Under the pieces are notes generated by a model. It was not told the origin of the DNA, did not search any database, and saw only the letters and a list, made by a program, of their open reading frames with translations. A program made the position numbers and the translations under genes. This document shows, in pieces, positions 43,186-52,575 of a stretch of 64,000 nt of DNA. Origin of the DNA: Bacillota bacterium (GTDB taxonomy: Bacteria; Bacillota; UBA4882; UBA8346); contig JAEZCE010000089.1 in NCBI GenBank assembly GCA_023429995.1, positions 1 to 64,000 of the forward strand, written 5' to 3'. Numbering within the stretch: position 1 is the first letter of the stretch; the number at the start of each line of letters is the position of its first letter.

Positions 43186-44898
43186 TTAATTAGCCGAAGT
43201 ATAAGCCACTTTAACGACTTCCTCAATGGTGGTTCGGCCTTCCGAAGCCTTGATTAATCCATCCTGCAAGAGGGTCCGCATCCCGGCCCGTAGGGCCGCC
43301 TCCCGTAACTCGCCAAAAGAGGCGCTGCGGCTTACGATCGAGCGGACTTCCTGATTCAGCAATAGAATTTCATGAATCGCCAACCGGCGGGCATATCCCG
43401 TGCTGTTGCACTGACGGCAACCGGTTCCTTTGTAAAAGGTCAGTGTACCCGGGTCCCGATCCGGCAGACTTTCTTGGACGATTTTGAAATAAACATCATT
43501 GGGTTCCAAGTGATATTGGGTTTTACATCCCGGGCAGATTCCCCGCACCAGCCGTTGGGCCAATACTCCGATTAGGGTGGAGGCCACTAAAAAAGGTTCC
43601 ACCCCCATATCGATCAGACGGGTGATGGTGCTGGGAGCATCATTGGTGTGGAGGGTGGAAAGGACCAAATGCCCTGTTAGGGCTGCTTGAATCGCGATCT
43701 GGGCCGTCTCCTGGTCGCGGATCTCTCCTACCATGATAATATCGGGGTCTTGTCGCAAAAAGGACCGGAGTGCGGAAGCGAAAGTCAAACCGGCCTTGTT
43801 ATTGACCTGGACTTGATTGACGCCGGGGATTTGATATTCCACCGGATCTTCGACCGTCATGATGTTGTCTTCCCGGGAATTCAATTCATTCAAAACCGAG
43901 CTCAGGGTGGTTGATTTTCCGCTGCCGGTGGGCCCGGTCACCAGAATGATCCCATAGGGTTGTTTGTAAATAGCCCGGAATTTCTCCAGGGAGTCCGGGA
44001 GAAAGCCCAGGCTCTCCAAACGGGCCAAAATATTATTTTTAAAAAGCAGCCGCATGACGACTTTTTCGCCGAAGATGGTGGGAATGGCGGAAACCCGGAT
44101 ATCGATGGCGGTGTTTTCAACCTTGGTTTGGATCCGCCCGTCCTGGGGGATGCGTTTTTCGGCGATATTCATCCCGGAAATGATTTTAATGCGGGAGATG
44201 ATGGTGGATTGGGTATTTCTGGGGGAGGTCATGAATTGTTTCAGCTTACCGTCAACCCGGAAACGAATCGACAAGTCGCCGTCCGTAGGTTCGATATGAA
44301 TGTCGCTGACATGCTCCTTGACTGCCTGGGTGATGATTAAATTGACCAAGCGGACGATGGGCGCTTCGTCAACCGCTTGCGAAGTATCGCTATCCGCCTC
44401 GGGAGCCTGCTGCTCATTAATTTCGATATCCAGGTCTTTAAAAACTTCTTGAAATGAACTGCTGACACCGTAATACTGGTTGATGGCCCGGTTCAAATCC
44501 TCTTCCACCACGATGAAAGGAGTAATATCAATTTTTAAAGTGAGCCGAAGCTGATCGAAAGCTACAACGTCGGTTGGGTCCAACATCGCTAGCGCCAAGT
44601 GATTGCCCTGCTTTTCAATGGGAAACACATGATATTTTCTGGCTACTTGTTCCGGGACCAGTTTGAGAACTTCCGAATCGATTTTCCGCTTGGCTAAAAT
44701 GACATGGGGAATCCCCAGTTGGAATTCGAGGACTTCAATTAAGACGCTTTCGGAGAGAAAGCCTTTTTTGACCAAAATTTCTCCCAGGGGACGTTTGGTC
44801 CGGCGATGTTCCGCCAAACCTTCTTCCAGTTGATTGGGAGTAATATAGCCGTTATTGATCAAGATATCGCCGAGCCGTTGCCTTTGTTTATCAATCAT
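43186..44898 (-). CDS. pilB: Pilus extension ATPase PilB
   Basis: 570 residues: the N-terminal MshEN/T2SSE domain (RLGDILINNGYITPNQLEEGL, a c-di-GMP-binding type fold in relatives), then the GspE ATPase with Walker A TGPTGSGKSTT, Asp box TVEDPVEY, Walker B DIIMVGEIRD, His box LTGHLVLSTLHTN, and a four-cysteine zinc site (CPGC and CRQC). AAAGGA lies before V/M at 44901/44898; the longer frame to 45024 is not used. First gene of pilB-pilT-pilC-pilA-pilD. Confidence 0.93.
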   Translation of the reverse strand: MIDKQRQRLGDILINNGYITPNQLEEGLAEHRRTKRPLGEILVKKGFLSESVLIEVLEFQLGIPHVILAKRKIDSEVLKLVPEQVARKYHVFPIEKQGNHLALAMLDPTDVVAFDQLRLTLKIDITPFIVVEEDLNRAINQYYGVSSSFQEVFKDLDIEINEQQAPEADSDTSQAVDEAPIVRLVNLIITQAVKEHVSDIHIEPTDGDLSIRFRVDGKLKQFMTSPRNTQSTIISRIKIISGMNIAEKRIPQDGRIQTKVENTAIDIRVSAIPTIFGEKVVMRLLFKNNILARLESLGFLPDSLEKFRAIYKQPYGIILVTGPTGSGKSTTLSSVLNELNSREDNIMTVEDPVEYQIPGVNQVQVNNKAGLTFASALRSFLRQDPDIIMVGEIRDQETAQIAIQAALTGHLVLSTLHTNDAPSTITRLIDMGVEPFLVASTLIGVLAQRLVRGICPGCKTQYHLEPNDVYFKIVQESLPDRDPGTLTFYKGTGCRQCNSTGYARRLAIHEILLLNQEVRSIVSRSASFGELREAALRAGMRTLLQDGLIKASEGRTTIEEVVKVAYTSAN

Positions 44899-45028
44899 CA
44901 CGTTTTTTTCCTTTCGTATGATTTTGAGAGACCGGCTACAAAAAACGTGAACAACGAGCAATATTTTTTTTGGACTTAATTTATAAATAATATCAAAAAT
45001 GGGATATCTGATAATTTTTACCATCCTT

Positions 45029-45057
45029 ATTTTACCAAACCAGTTCTAATCTGTCAA
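45029..45057 (-). promoter_or_regulatory. Sigma-A promoter of the pilBTCAD operon
   Basis: On the minus strand, perfect TTGACA (45057-45052), a 17-bp spacer and TAAAAT (45034-45029). Transcription would start near 45022, leaving a leader of about 120 nt before pilB. Confidence 0.75.
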
Positions 45058-45159
45058 ATTGTTTCATGAAAATTTTGATATTTATTTTATTAAATACATT
45101 TTTTTATTATTAACCGACAGCCCGAAAGTATTTAATAATATGTTTTTTTAATCAGATTG

Positions 45160-45168
45160 TGATATAAT
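45160..45168 (+). promoter_or_regulatory. Extended -10 promoter of the ABC exporter genes
   Basis: TGATATAAT: TATAAT at 45163-45168 with TG one base upstream. No good -35 is seen, but extended -10 promoters can do without one. The ATPase gene starts about 60 nt later. Confidence 0.5.
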
Positions 45169-45231
45169 TGTTAGGGAATATTTTGAAATTATGTAAAAGA
45201 AACTCTTTGCTGGCAAGGAGGTAGAAAATGC

Positions 45232-46114
45232 ATGGATAAGGTGATTGAATGTTATCAGTTGAAAAAAAACTATGGATCTAAAAAAGTTTTAAAAGGAATC
45301 GATTTAGAAGTTCCGGCCGGAACCATTTATACGCTGTTGGGAACCAACGGGGCCGGTAAAACCACATTTATCAGGACGCTACTGGGTCTGATTCCAAAAT
45401 CAGGCGGCTCGGTAAGAGTCCTCGGCGAGGATCCTTATAAATTGGGACCCAGGTTAAGGCAAAAAATCGGATATGTCTCGGAAGAACAGGGACTTTATCA
45501 TTGGATGACCGTAGAGGAAATCGTCAAGTTTTGTAAATCACTCTATTGGCGGTGGAATGACGGTTTGATCGAGCGGTACCTGGCATCTGGACCGGCGGGC
45601 CCGGATCGGCGCATTGTCGAAGGGTCAAACGGTTAAATTGGCCCTCCTGCTTACCCTAGCCCCCGAACCGGACCTGTTAATCCTGGATGAACCGATGAGC
45701 GGTTTGGACCCTTTAGCTCAGTATGAGTTCCTGCAAGTCATTATCCGTGAAATTAATTTGGAAGGTCGAACCGTGTTCTTCTCCACCCATAATTTGGCCG
45801 ATGCCGAATCGGTTGCAAGACAGATAGCCATTGTCAATAAAGGAGTGATCCGGGCCGCGGGTGAGATCGGCGAAGTCTGCAGCCGGATAAAGAAAATAAG
45901 GGCAAGCCAAGACCTCCCGGAGGAGCTTGGGGAATTGCAAAAAAAAGGCCTGGTGGTTACCGATAACTGGGGAAAAGCCTTGCTGATCCCGGCGGATGCG
46001 GCCCACCGGATGGCGGCATCCGGGGAAGATATCCCGGAAACCGCGAGTCTTCCGGATCATCCGGTTTCGCTTCAAGAAGCCTTTCTCTATTATTGCGCGG
46101 GAGGTAGCCGATAA
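45232..46114 (+). pseudogene. ABC transporter ATPase broken by a frameshift
   Basis: The first frame (45232-45636) holds the ABC N-terminal half: Walker A GTNGAGKTT, GYVSEEQGLYHWMTV (Q-loop). It shifts near 45590 and ends at a TAA. The second frame (45614-46114, opening at TTG) holds the signature LSKGQ, Walker B LLILDEP, D-loop SGLDP and the H-loop STHN. Compared with relatives of the pattern YL-x-FGL-x-RR-ALSKGQ, about 8 bp seems lost beside the TCT at 45588-45590. AAGGAGG precedes the first start. It could be a true pseudogene, programmed frameshifting or a sequencing error. The partners are the two permeases downstream. Confidence 0.82.
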
Positions 46115-47748
46115 TGGGCGCTGCGCGGTCCTTGTTACAAAAGGAACTAAAGCAAAACTACCTAATGTATGGCTTATCCGCTGTTTTTCTGGCTGTAGGG
46201 ATCATCCATCAGCAATCCGCGGAATTTGTCCCGGGAAATTGCCTGCAAGTCCTGGCTTTTTGCATACCGGTGGCTTTTGCCGGGGCTTATGGTTTCCAAG
46301 GGTTTGATTTGGAAGAGAACTATCGCACCCGGGACTTTTTATTTTCCAGGCCTTTAACCGTATCCGGCATCATCCTGGCCAAGTATTTTTGTGGGTTGGT
46401 CATTTTAAGCGTATTTACGATAGCCTGGATTTGGGTTTTAGCGCCGCCGGGGATGATTAGATTTCCTGATTTCCATGATTTTCAATCGTTTTGGGGCAGC
46501 GCTTTTTTGGCGATGGTGATTTTGATATATTCAACCAGTTTCACTACGGGAGCGTTCGTCAGAGGAGCGAAAAAATTGTTGTTTGGAATCGTAGTGAGCG
46601 GAGGGGTTTTGGCTTGGTTTTTCTTTTGCTGGCTTAAGCTTTTGAGTTTATTTTATTTCTATCCGGCGCTGACTAATTATCCGCTCCCGGCGTATATGGC
46701 GATATTTCTGGCGGCCCTGGGATTGTTGCTGCTTATCCTCGGCTTTCAGAAAATGCTGGTTACATTGTTTTTACGGAACACTCTTTGGGAAACGGGAAGA
46801 AAAGCAGTCACCATTCATTTGGGTGTTCTCATTTTACTGCCTTTGGTTTTTTGGTCCGCCGCGGCGGTTTCGCAACCGGCGATTTATCCTTTTCGATCTT
46901 TGTGGTTGAGCTTTTTTTCGGAAGAATGGTTTATCACTTCCCAAGGAGCTCCCCAACCTCGGGGAGACCTGTACGCTCTGGTCGATACCAGAGGCAGGAT
47001 CGGACTGGCCCGTAAAAATGAAAAACCCCGGATTATTTATCAAGGGGAGCGGCCTGAGGGTAACCTATTATCGCAAATCGTTTGGGCGCCGGACGGAAAA
47101 AAGATTGCTTTTTCCGAGAATGGCCGGATCAAAGTGCTGTCCCTGGCCAACCGGCATATAGAGCAGAGTTTTACCGGTGGGATCCCGTTTTGGTCGGCCG
47201 ATGCCCGTCAAATGATGATGATTAAAAAAGCCCCCAGGGAAAGGCGGGGGACATCGGCTGACTTTCAAATTTTTTTGGCTGATTTTCCCCGGGGAACGGT
47301 CAGCGCGCGCGCGCGACGCTTGGGAAATTTGACCTCTTTCCTTCAACCCCTGGCTTGGGATTCGGTTCGTCAGGATATTCTGTTTGTTGATGAAAATTGG
47401 CAACTGATTGCGATGAATATCCAGACCCGTCAAATCCAAGTATATAATTTGCCCATCCGCCGGTTTTCGGAAAAGATTTTTTTCAAGCAGATCATTCCGC
47501 CTCCGGCGGGCCGGTCGGTTTTCCGGGTAGCGGTTTTTAGCTTCAATCCCGCTTTTAAAAAACCGTTGCCTTACAATGTCTCTTTGTATGATTATGATTC
47601 CAGGCTCCATCAAGTCTCTTACGTCTCGGCTTTAAAAGGTTTGCGTTACCTTGATTTGATGATTTCCCCGGCTGGCAACGATGTCTTGGCCGGGTTCGGA
47701 AACGGCATTTACCGGATAATCCCAATTCCGGCAAGGGAGGGTCGATAA
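46114..47748 (+). CDS. ABC-2 permease fused to a beta-propeller, first copy
   Basis: 544 residues. The first 252 contain seven hydrophobic helices in the ABC-2 exporter permease manner, with RDFLFSRPLTVSGIILAKY as the typical post-helix-2 motif. With the N-terminus in the cytosol, the odd number places the rest outside. Residues about 275-540 show TolB/WD40-like repeats (VWAPDGKKIAFSENGRIKV, PFWSADARQM, LAWDSVRQDILFVDENWQL). It overlaps the ATPase by 1 nt and the next gene by 1 nt. Substrate unknown. Confidence 0.82.
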   Translation: MGAARSLLQKELKQNYLMYGLSAVFLAVGIIHQQSAEFVPGNCLQVLAFCIPVAFAGAYGFQGFDLEENYRTRDFLFSRPLTVSGIILAKYFCGLVILSVFTIAWIWVLAPPGMIRFPDFHDFQSFWGSAFLAMVILIYSTSFTTGAFVRGAKKLLFGIVVSGGVLAWFFFCWLKLLSLFYFYPALTNYPLPAYMAIFLAALGLLLLILGFQKMLVTLFLRNTLWETGRKAVTIHLGVLILLPLVFWSAAAVSQPAIYPFRSLWLSFFSEEWFITSQGAPQPRGDLYALVDTRGRIGLARKNEKPRIIYQGERPEGNLLSQIVWAPDGKKIAFSENGRIKVLSLANRHIEQSFTGGIPFWSADARQMMMIKKAPRERRGTSADFQIFLADFPRGTVSARARRLGNLTSFLQPLAWDSVRQDILFVDENWQLIAMNIQTRQIQVYNLPIRRFSEKIFFKQIIPPPAGRSVFRVAVFSFNPAFKKPLPYNVSLYDYDSRLHQVSYVSALKGLRYLDLMISPAGNDVLAGFGNGIYRIIPIPAREGR

Positions 47749-49403
47749 TGTTTGGGGCTTTCAATGTATCTTTGAAAAGGAAAACCTTTGCCCAGGGGTT
47801 TCTGCTATTGACCAAGGAGTTGAAAAAGAACCGTTTTACATTTTTAGCTCCTTTGCCGTTATGGATGTTCCTGGTGGGTTTCTTAAAAATTCATCATCCA
47901 TTCCGGCTTGAATTGGGAGCATCCGGGACCTGGTCTTTTTTTGCGGCTGCAATCATCCTGGCCATCGTTTACGGTTTGCAATGTTTTAGCGATGAAACGG
48001 AACGTAACACCCTTGATTTTATTTTGACCCGCCCGGTTTCGCCATATTGGATGATTATGGTAAAGTATGTCTTGAGTTTGTCGGTACTCTTCGGCTGGCT
48101 GATTCTCTTTCAGGCTTTCCTGGCGCTTCGTTTATCCGTAATCCCCTTGCCGGCCGGAATCGGTAGCGCATGGCTTTATGTAACCCTGGCAATCGTTCAT
48201 GGAATGAGTTTTTTGGCGGGTTTAATCAAGAAGGGCCTGGAACGCTTGTTTATAATCAATGTAATGACTCTTTTCATCGCCGGGTTGAGCTACTACTTAT
48301 GGAGAAAAGTTTTTGAGCTGGTGGCGGCAAATTATTACTGGCCGGATGTTCCCCAATATTTAGAAGACTTTTTGGCGAAAACGTTACCGTTCTATTTAAC
48401 CATGTTGAGTTTGGCAACTCCGCTAGTGGGGGTGATCTGGTATTTGCGCAGCCGGACCAGGCTGTGGAGCTTCAAGCCCGCCTGGTGGTTAGCAGGAATC
48501 TGGTTGGCAACTTTTCTTTTGATTATGGGCGCTCAAAAGATACTGGCTCCGCCACTTTGGCCGAATGAAAGCGTCCAAACGGGAGACTGGAGCGTCCAAA
48601 GCGGGATTGTGTTGGTCGGGCCGGATGAATTACGACAGCGCTCTTTATTTAAAACCCATTCGACCCTTTACCGGTTAGCCTTTACCCGGCTCGGGAAGAA
48701 ACCGAGGACGATTTATCAAGGTATTAACCTTAGCAGACCCAGTTTTTCGCCGGACGGGAAAACCGTTATTTTTTCGGAAAACGGCCGGTTGCGGTTATAT
48801 GATATCAGGACTGGAAAAGTAAAGAAATTCGGCAGGGGAGATCTTTCAACCTGGTCTGAAGATGGTCGGAAAATCATTTATGCCAAAAGAATCGGGAAAA
48901 ACGGCTGGAGCCGATTGTTTTTATTCAACCTCCATAATGGCGAGCAGACCGAATTATTGACATCCCCCCGTTTTTTGACCGGTTTAGCCTGGGATTCATC
49001 CCGAAACCGGCTCTACATGTTGAACTATGGCCGGGAGATGGAATGCCTGGATTTAAAAACCAAAAAAATAGAGGGTTGTTTATTTGAGAAGAATGCCCAA
49101 CCCCAACTCTTTGGAATTGTTCATCCTTCTTTGAAACTGAGCCGAAAGGCTGATCTGTTGTTCATCGGTCAAGTTTTCAATCAGGTTTTGCGCATTTATG
49201 CCCTTGATTTAAAGAGCCAAAAGATAGCCTTGATCCAGGAGAAAGATGATTTCCGGTTGAAATCGAATGGCCCGGTTCTCATGAACGATGATTTTAGCGC
49301 CTTAATGTATCAAAGATTCGACGGATCTTTTGGTTATGAAGCGACCTATCGAAAGGTGGAAGAAAGCCACCATCATCATGATGGTGAAAGGGATGAGGAT
49401 TGA
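47748..49403 (+). CDS. ABC-2 permease fused to a beta-propeller, second copy
   Basis: 551 residues with the same plan as its upstream neighbour: seven hydrophobic helices to about residue 264 (with RNTLDFILTRPVSPYWMIMVK) and then propeller-like repeats (PSFSPDGKTVIFSENGRLRLYDI, STWSEDGRKIIYAKR, LAWDSSRNRLYML). The shared SENGR and LAWDS signatures show the two are paralogues. The C-terminus is histidine/acid-rich (HHHHD), a possible metal-binding tail. The two permeases probably form a heterodimer with an outward propeller each. Confidence 0.82.
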   Translation: MFGAFNVSLKRKTFAQGFLLLTKELKKNRFTFLAPLPLWMFLVGFLKIHHPFRLELGASGTWSFFAAAIILAIVYGLQCFSDETERNTLDFILTRPVSPYWMIMVKYVLSLSVLFGWLILFQAFLALRLSVIPLPAGIGSAWLYVTLAIVHGMSFLAGLIKKGLERLFIINVMTLFIAGLSYYLWRKVFELVAANYYWPDVPQYLEDFLAKTLPFYLTMLSLATPLVGVIWYLRSRTRLWSFKPAWWLAGIWLATFLLIMGAQKILAPPLWPNESVQTGDWSVQSGIVLVGPDELRQRSLFKTHSTLYRLAFTRLGKKPRTIYQGINLSRPSFSPDGKTVIFSENGRLRLYDIRTGKVKKFGRGDLSTWSEDGRKIIYAKRIGKNGWSRLFLFNLHNGEQTELLTSPRFLTGLAWDSSRNRLYMLNYGREMECLDLKTKKIEGCLFEKNAQPQLFGIVHPSLKLSRKADLLFIGQVFNQVLRIYALDLKSQKIALIQEKDDFRLKSNGPVLMNDDFSALMYQRFDGSFGYEATYRKVEESHHHHDGERDED

Positions 49404-49438
49404 CTCGGCATTATTTGTGTTACCGAAATGAAAAAATA

Positions 49439-49467
49439 TTGACATAAATTTTAAAACCTGTTAAAAT
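49439..49467 (+). promoter_or_regulatory. carD promoter P1
   Basis: TTGACA (49439-49444), 17 bp, TAAAAT (49462-49467). Near-consensus sigma-A promoter, transcription start about 49474. Confidence 0.75.
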
Positions 49468-49475
49468 AGTATACC

Positions 49476-49504
49476 TTGACATTATCGGACCAGAGAGGTA
49501 CAAT
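49476..49504 (+). promoter_or_regulatory. carD promoter P2
   Basis: TTGACA (49476-49481), 17 bp, TACAAT (49499-49504). A second near-consensus promoter, whose -35 overlaps the start site of P1. Its transcript would start about 24 nt before the carD ATG. Confidence 0.75.
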
Positions 49505-49534
49505 AAGGATGTAATTTTTTTTGGGAGGAAAATA

Positions 49535-50011
49535 ATGTTTAACATCGGTGATAAAGTAGTTTACCCAATGCATGGGGCTGGAGTCATTGAAGATATTGAG
49601 GAAAAAGAAATATCTGGTGAAAAACTACAGTATTATATAATAAAGTTACCGATGGGCGAAATGAAAGCAATGGTGCCGATGAATAAGGTTAAAGAAGTTG
49701 GTTTAAGACAGGTCATCGAAGAGGACGATGTTTTGAAGGTCTTCGAAGTCTTAAAAGGCGAATCTTCGAATATGCCGATGAATTGGAACCACCGTTACCG
49801 GGCCAATCTGGAGAAAATAAAGAGCGGGAGCATTTTTGAAGTGGCCGAGGTTGTCCGTAATTTATCCACCAGGGACCGGCAAAAGGGACTTTCAACCGGC
49901 GAAAAGAAGATGCTTGAAAATGCCAGAAGGATTCTCCTAAGCGAACTGGTTTTAGCCAAAAATGTAGCTGAAAATAACATGGTAGAGATTTTGGAAGGTT
50001 ATTTAAGCTAA
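49535..50011 (+). CDS. carD: CarD/CdnL family RNA polymerase-binding regulator
   Basis: 158 residues. N-terminal CarD_CdnL_TRCF domain (FNIGDKVVYPMHGAGVIEDIEE, about 1-60) that binds the RNA polymerase beta subunit, then an all-helical DNA-binding domain with the family's W (MPMNWNHRYRANLEKI) that stabilises open promoter complexes. GGGAGG lies 8 nt before the ATG. Terminator follows at 50037. Preceding yacL/ispD is the usual clostridial arrangement. Confidence 0.93.
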   Translation: MFNIGDKVVYPMHGAGVIEDIEEKEISGEKLQYYIIKLPMGEMKAMVPMNKVKEVGLRQVIEEDDVLKVFEVLKGESSNMPMNWNHRYRANLEKIKSGSIFEVAEVVRNLSTRDRQKGLSTGEKKMLENARRILLSELVLAKNVAENNMVEILEGYLS

Positions 50012-50036
50012 TTTGTATTGAATACAAGATTTTTAA

Positions 50037-50078
50037 AAGAGTTGTCCCAGAAAACGGGGCAGCTCTTATTTTATTTTT
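50037..50078 (+). terminator. Intrinsic terminator after carD
   Basis: AAGAGTTGTCCC (50037-50048) pairs with GGGGCAGCTCTT (50056-50067) using two G-T pairs, followed by the T-rich ATTTTATTTTT. Confidence 0.8.
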
Positions 50079-50204
50079 CGTAAAGGAATGAGGATAACTT
50101 TACCATAATTCGGCAATAATAAGAAAAGGTGTAGGACGGTTGACCCTGTAAAAGGAGGCGTGGAAATTGCTGAAGGCAATAATATCAAAGGGGGAGGTAC
50201 GGGA

Positions 50205-51257
50205 TTGCCGAAACGCGGGTGGATTTTGTTTTGGGTGACGATTGGAATTTTATTGGGTTATACAATTATTCAATTCCTTTTTCCTTACTTAAAATGGTGG
50301 AAGTTTTTGCTGGTTATACTTTTTGGAGGAACATTGGGCGGCTTGTTCCAGATCGCGCTTTCCAACCGAATCGTGAATGCGGTAAAAAAAATGAATGCTC
50401 AAGTTTTATTGATTCAAGGTTTAGGATGTATAGGCGGACTGCTGATCATCACATTAATAACCATTGTTGCCAGGCCATTTCTGGACTTTATGTCGATGAA
50501 AGAGCGCTTTACCGTTATTTCCTTGTTTTCCTTGGTGCTTCTTTGCGGTATCTTGTGGATTGTTTCAATAAAAATGAAGGAATTGAATGACCTCTTTTTT
50601 AATATCACAGCTCAACCCGGTTTAAAAACCGGCGCCACTAAAAATCAGTTTAAGATTTTAGATACAAGCGCAATCATTGACGGTCGGATTGCCGACTTAT
50701 GTCAAACCGGCTTTTTAGAGGGAGTATTAATCATTCCCAATTTTGTTTTAAACGAACTTCAGAAAATAGCTGATTCTCCCGATTCCCTGCGTAGAAATCG
50801 GGGACGTCGCGGACTTGACCTCCTAAACAAAATTCAAAAGGAAAATTATATTGCCATTCGTATTTTCGATCGGGATTATGAAGAACTCACCGAGGTAGAC
50901 ACTAAATTATTGAGACTGGCAAAGGAAATCGAAGCGAAAGTAGTCACCAATGATTTTAATCTCAACAAAGTAGCGGAATTATATGGAGTTCAAGTGCTGA
51001 ACATTAATGATTTATCCAACGCCATTAAGCCGGCGGTCCTTCCGGGTGAAGAAATGTTCGTGAGAATTTTGAGGGACGGCAAAGAATCCGGCCAAGGCAT
51101 CGCGTATTTAGAGGATGGGACCATGATTGTGGTTGAGGGAGGAAAAAATTTTATTGGGATCGATTTGGAGGTTTTAGTCACCAGTGTCCTGCAAACTTCC
51201 GCCGGCAGGATGATTTTCGCGAAGCCTAAATATTTGGCGGTAAAAGAAAGCTCATAA
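50205..51257 (+). CDS. yacL: PIN/TRAM domain membrane nuclease-like protein YacL
   Basis: 350 residues: four transmembrane helices (about 5-120), then a PIN nuclease domain (ILDTSAIIDGRIADL and VTNDFNLNKVAEL, with conserved aspartates) and a TRAM RNA-binding domain at the end. A TTG at 50205, 7 nt after GGGGGAGG (50190-50197), is chosen. A GTG at 50160 is only 1 nt from AGGAGG. Substrate RNA is unknown. It lies between carD and ispD, with a terminator after it. Confidence 0.87.
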   Translation: MPKRGWILFWVTIGILLGYTIIQFLFPYLKWWKFLLVILFGGTLGGLFQIALSNRIVNAVKKMNAQVLLIQGLGCIGGLLIITLITIVARPFLDFMSMKERFTVISLFSLVLLCGILWIVSIKMKELNDLFFNITAQPGLKTGATKNQFKILDTSAIIDGRIADLCQTGFLEGVLIIPNFVLNELQKIADSPDSLRRNRGRRGLDLLNKIQKENYIAIRIFDRDYEELTEVDTKLLRLAKEIEAKVVTNDFNLNKVAELYGVQVLNINDLSNAIKPAVLPGEEMFVRILRDGKESGQGIAYLEDGTMIVVEGGKNFIGIDLEVLVTSVLQTSAGRMIFAKPKYLAVKESS

Positions 51258-51280
51258 AAGTGCCGAAAGGCACTTTTTTT
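51256..51280 (+). terminator. Intrinsic terminator after yacL
   Basis: AAAAGTGCC, loop GAAA, GGCACTTTTTTT: perfect stem with a T tract. Confidence 0.9.
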
Positions 51281-51335
51281 ATGGAATTTTGCAGGATTGT
51301 TGGGATCAAACTGGAATTTAATAAAGGGTGAAAAA

Positions 51336-52073
51336 ATGGAAAACTGTCAAGTTGTCGCTATTATCCCTGCGGCAGGCGCCGGTCAAAGGATGCATGCCGG
51401 AAAAAATAAAATCTGGTTGGATTTGGACGGTCAAAGCATCCTGGAGCATATTGCGCGTTTGTTTCAAGAGCTTAAGGCGATTAGTCATGTTATATTTGCT
51501 GTTAACCCGGATGAAGTTGAGAAAATCAGCCATTTCATTCAAACCATTGAACCGGATTCCACCAAATTTTCCTTGGTGACCGGTGGAACGGAGCGTCAGG
51601 ATTCTGTTGGAAACTGTTTGGCCTTTTTAGAACATTGGTCTTGGCGGCCAAACTGCAAACCAGTGGTGTTAGTCCATGATGCCGCTAGGGCTCTTGTTAC
51701 TTCCGAAGTAATCCAAATTGCCATTGAACAATGTTTGATCTATAATTCTGTGGGAATAGCCGTTCCGGTCAAGGATACTATGAAACAGGTTAACGCTGAA
51801 GGGTTTGTTGTTCAAACTTTAGACCGTTCCACTTTATTTGCGGTTCAGACACCCCAGGTGTTTGATTTCGATTTGTTGAGCGCATGCTATAAACGAGTTT
51901 CAAAACTCGACCGTAAATTTACTGATGATTGTTCGATAGTCGAATATTGTGGATATCCGGTCAAGCTGGTTGAAGGTTCGTATGAAAATTTTAAAATCAC
52001 AACCCCGGAAGATTTAATCATGGCTGAAACAATTCTCAGGAGGCGCAAGCGTGCGAATCGGTCAGGGATTTGA
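51336..52073 (+). CDS. ispD: 2-C-methyl-D-erythritol 4-phosphate cytidylyltransferase
   Basis: Third step of the MEP isoprenoid pathway (CTP plus MEP to CDP-ME). 245 residues with the nucleotidyltransferase loop IIPAAGAGQRMHAGKNK, TGGTERQDSVGN, VHDAARALV and VPVKDT. The lysine and Arg of the CTP loop are present. The ATG at 51336 follows AAAGGGTG; the frame is open to 51297. Its end overlaps ispF by 23 nt. Confidence 0.94.
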   Translation: MENCQVVAIIPAAGAGQRMHAGKNKIWLDLDGQSILEHIARLFQELKAISHVIFAVNPDEVEKISHFIQTIEPDSTKFSLVTGGTERQDSVGNCLAFLEHWSWRPNCKPVVLVHDAARALVTSEVIQIAIEQCLIYNSVGIAVPVKDTMKQVNAEGFVVQTLDRSTLFAVQTPQVFDFDLLSACYKRVSKLDRKFTDDCSIVEYCGYPVKLVEGSYENFKITTPEDLIMAETILRRRKRANRSGI

Positions 52074-52527
52074 TGTTCATAGGCTCGTTCCCAACCGCGG
52101 GCTGGTGTTGGGAGGAGTTACTATACCTTATGAATTCGGATTATTGGGACATTCGGACGCCGATGTATTGATTCACGCTATTATGGATGCCTTGTTGGGG
52201 GCTATTGGAGCGGGCGACATCGGGCGGCATTTTCCGGATACCGATTCGAGCTTTAAGGATGCCGATAGCGTAAAACTATTACAGACGGTTCTGGAAATGG
52301 TCGAAAAAGCCGGATACCGAATCATGAATATTGATGCCACGATTATTGCCCAAAAACCGAAATTAGCAGGTTATATTCCTTTGATGCGGGAAATGTTATG
52401 TAAAGTCCTGGGGTTCCCGGAGGTTTCGGCAGTGAATGTTAAGGCTACTACGACGGAGGGCCTTGGGTTTACAGGCAGCGGCGAAGGGATTGCGGCCATG
52501 GCGGTCGTATTGCTTTTGGAAAAATAG
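52051..52527 (+). CDS. ispF: 2-C-methyl-D-erythritol 2,4-cyclodiphosphate synthase
   Basis: 158-residue trimeric zinc enzyme that cyclises CDP-ME 2-phosphate. GTG start inside ispD. Metal ligands are in GQGFDVHRL (D8, H10) and LLGHSDADVLIHAIMDALLG (second histidine). The C-terminal NVKATTTEGLGFTGSGEGI is characteristic. The ispE step must be encoded elsewhere. Confidence 0.95.
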   Translation: MRIGQGFDVHRLVPNRGLVLGGVTIPYEFGLLGHSDADVLIHAIMDALLGAIGAGDIGRHFPDTDSSFKDADSVKLLQTVLEMVEKAGYRIMNIDATIIAQKPKLAGYIPLMREMLCKVLGFPEVSAVNVKATTTEGLGFTGSGEGIAAMAVVLLLEK

Positions 52528-52575
52528 TGTCAAGTATTTCATCAAAGGTTCCAAATCAGATAGGAGTATCCAAGG

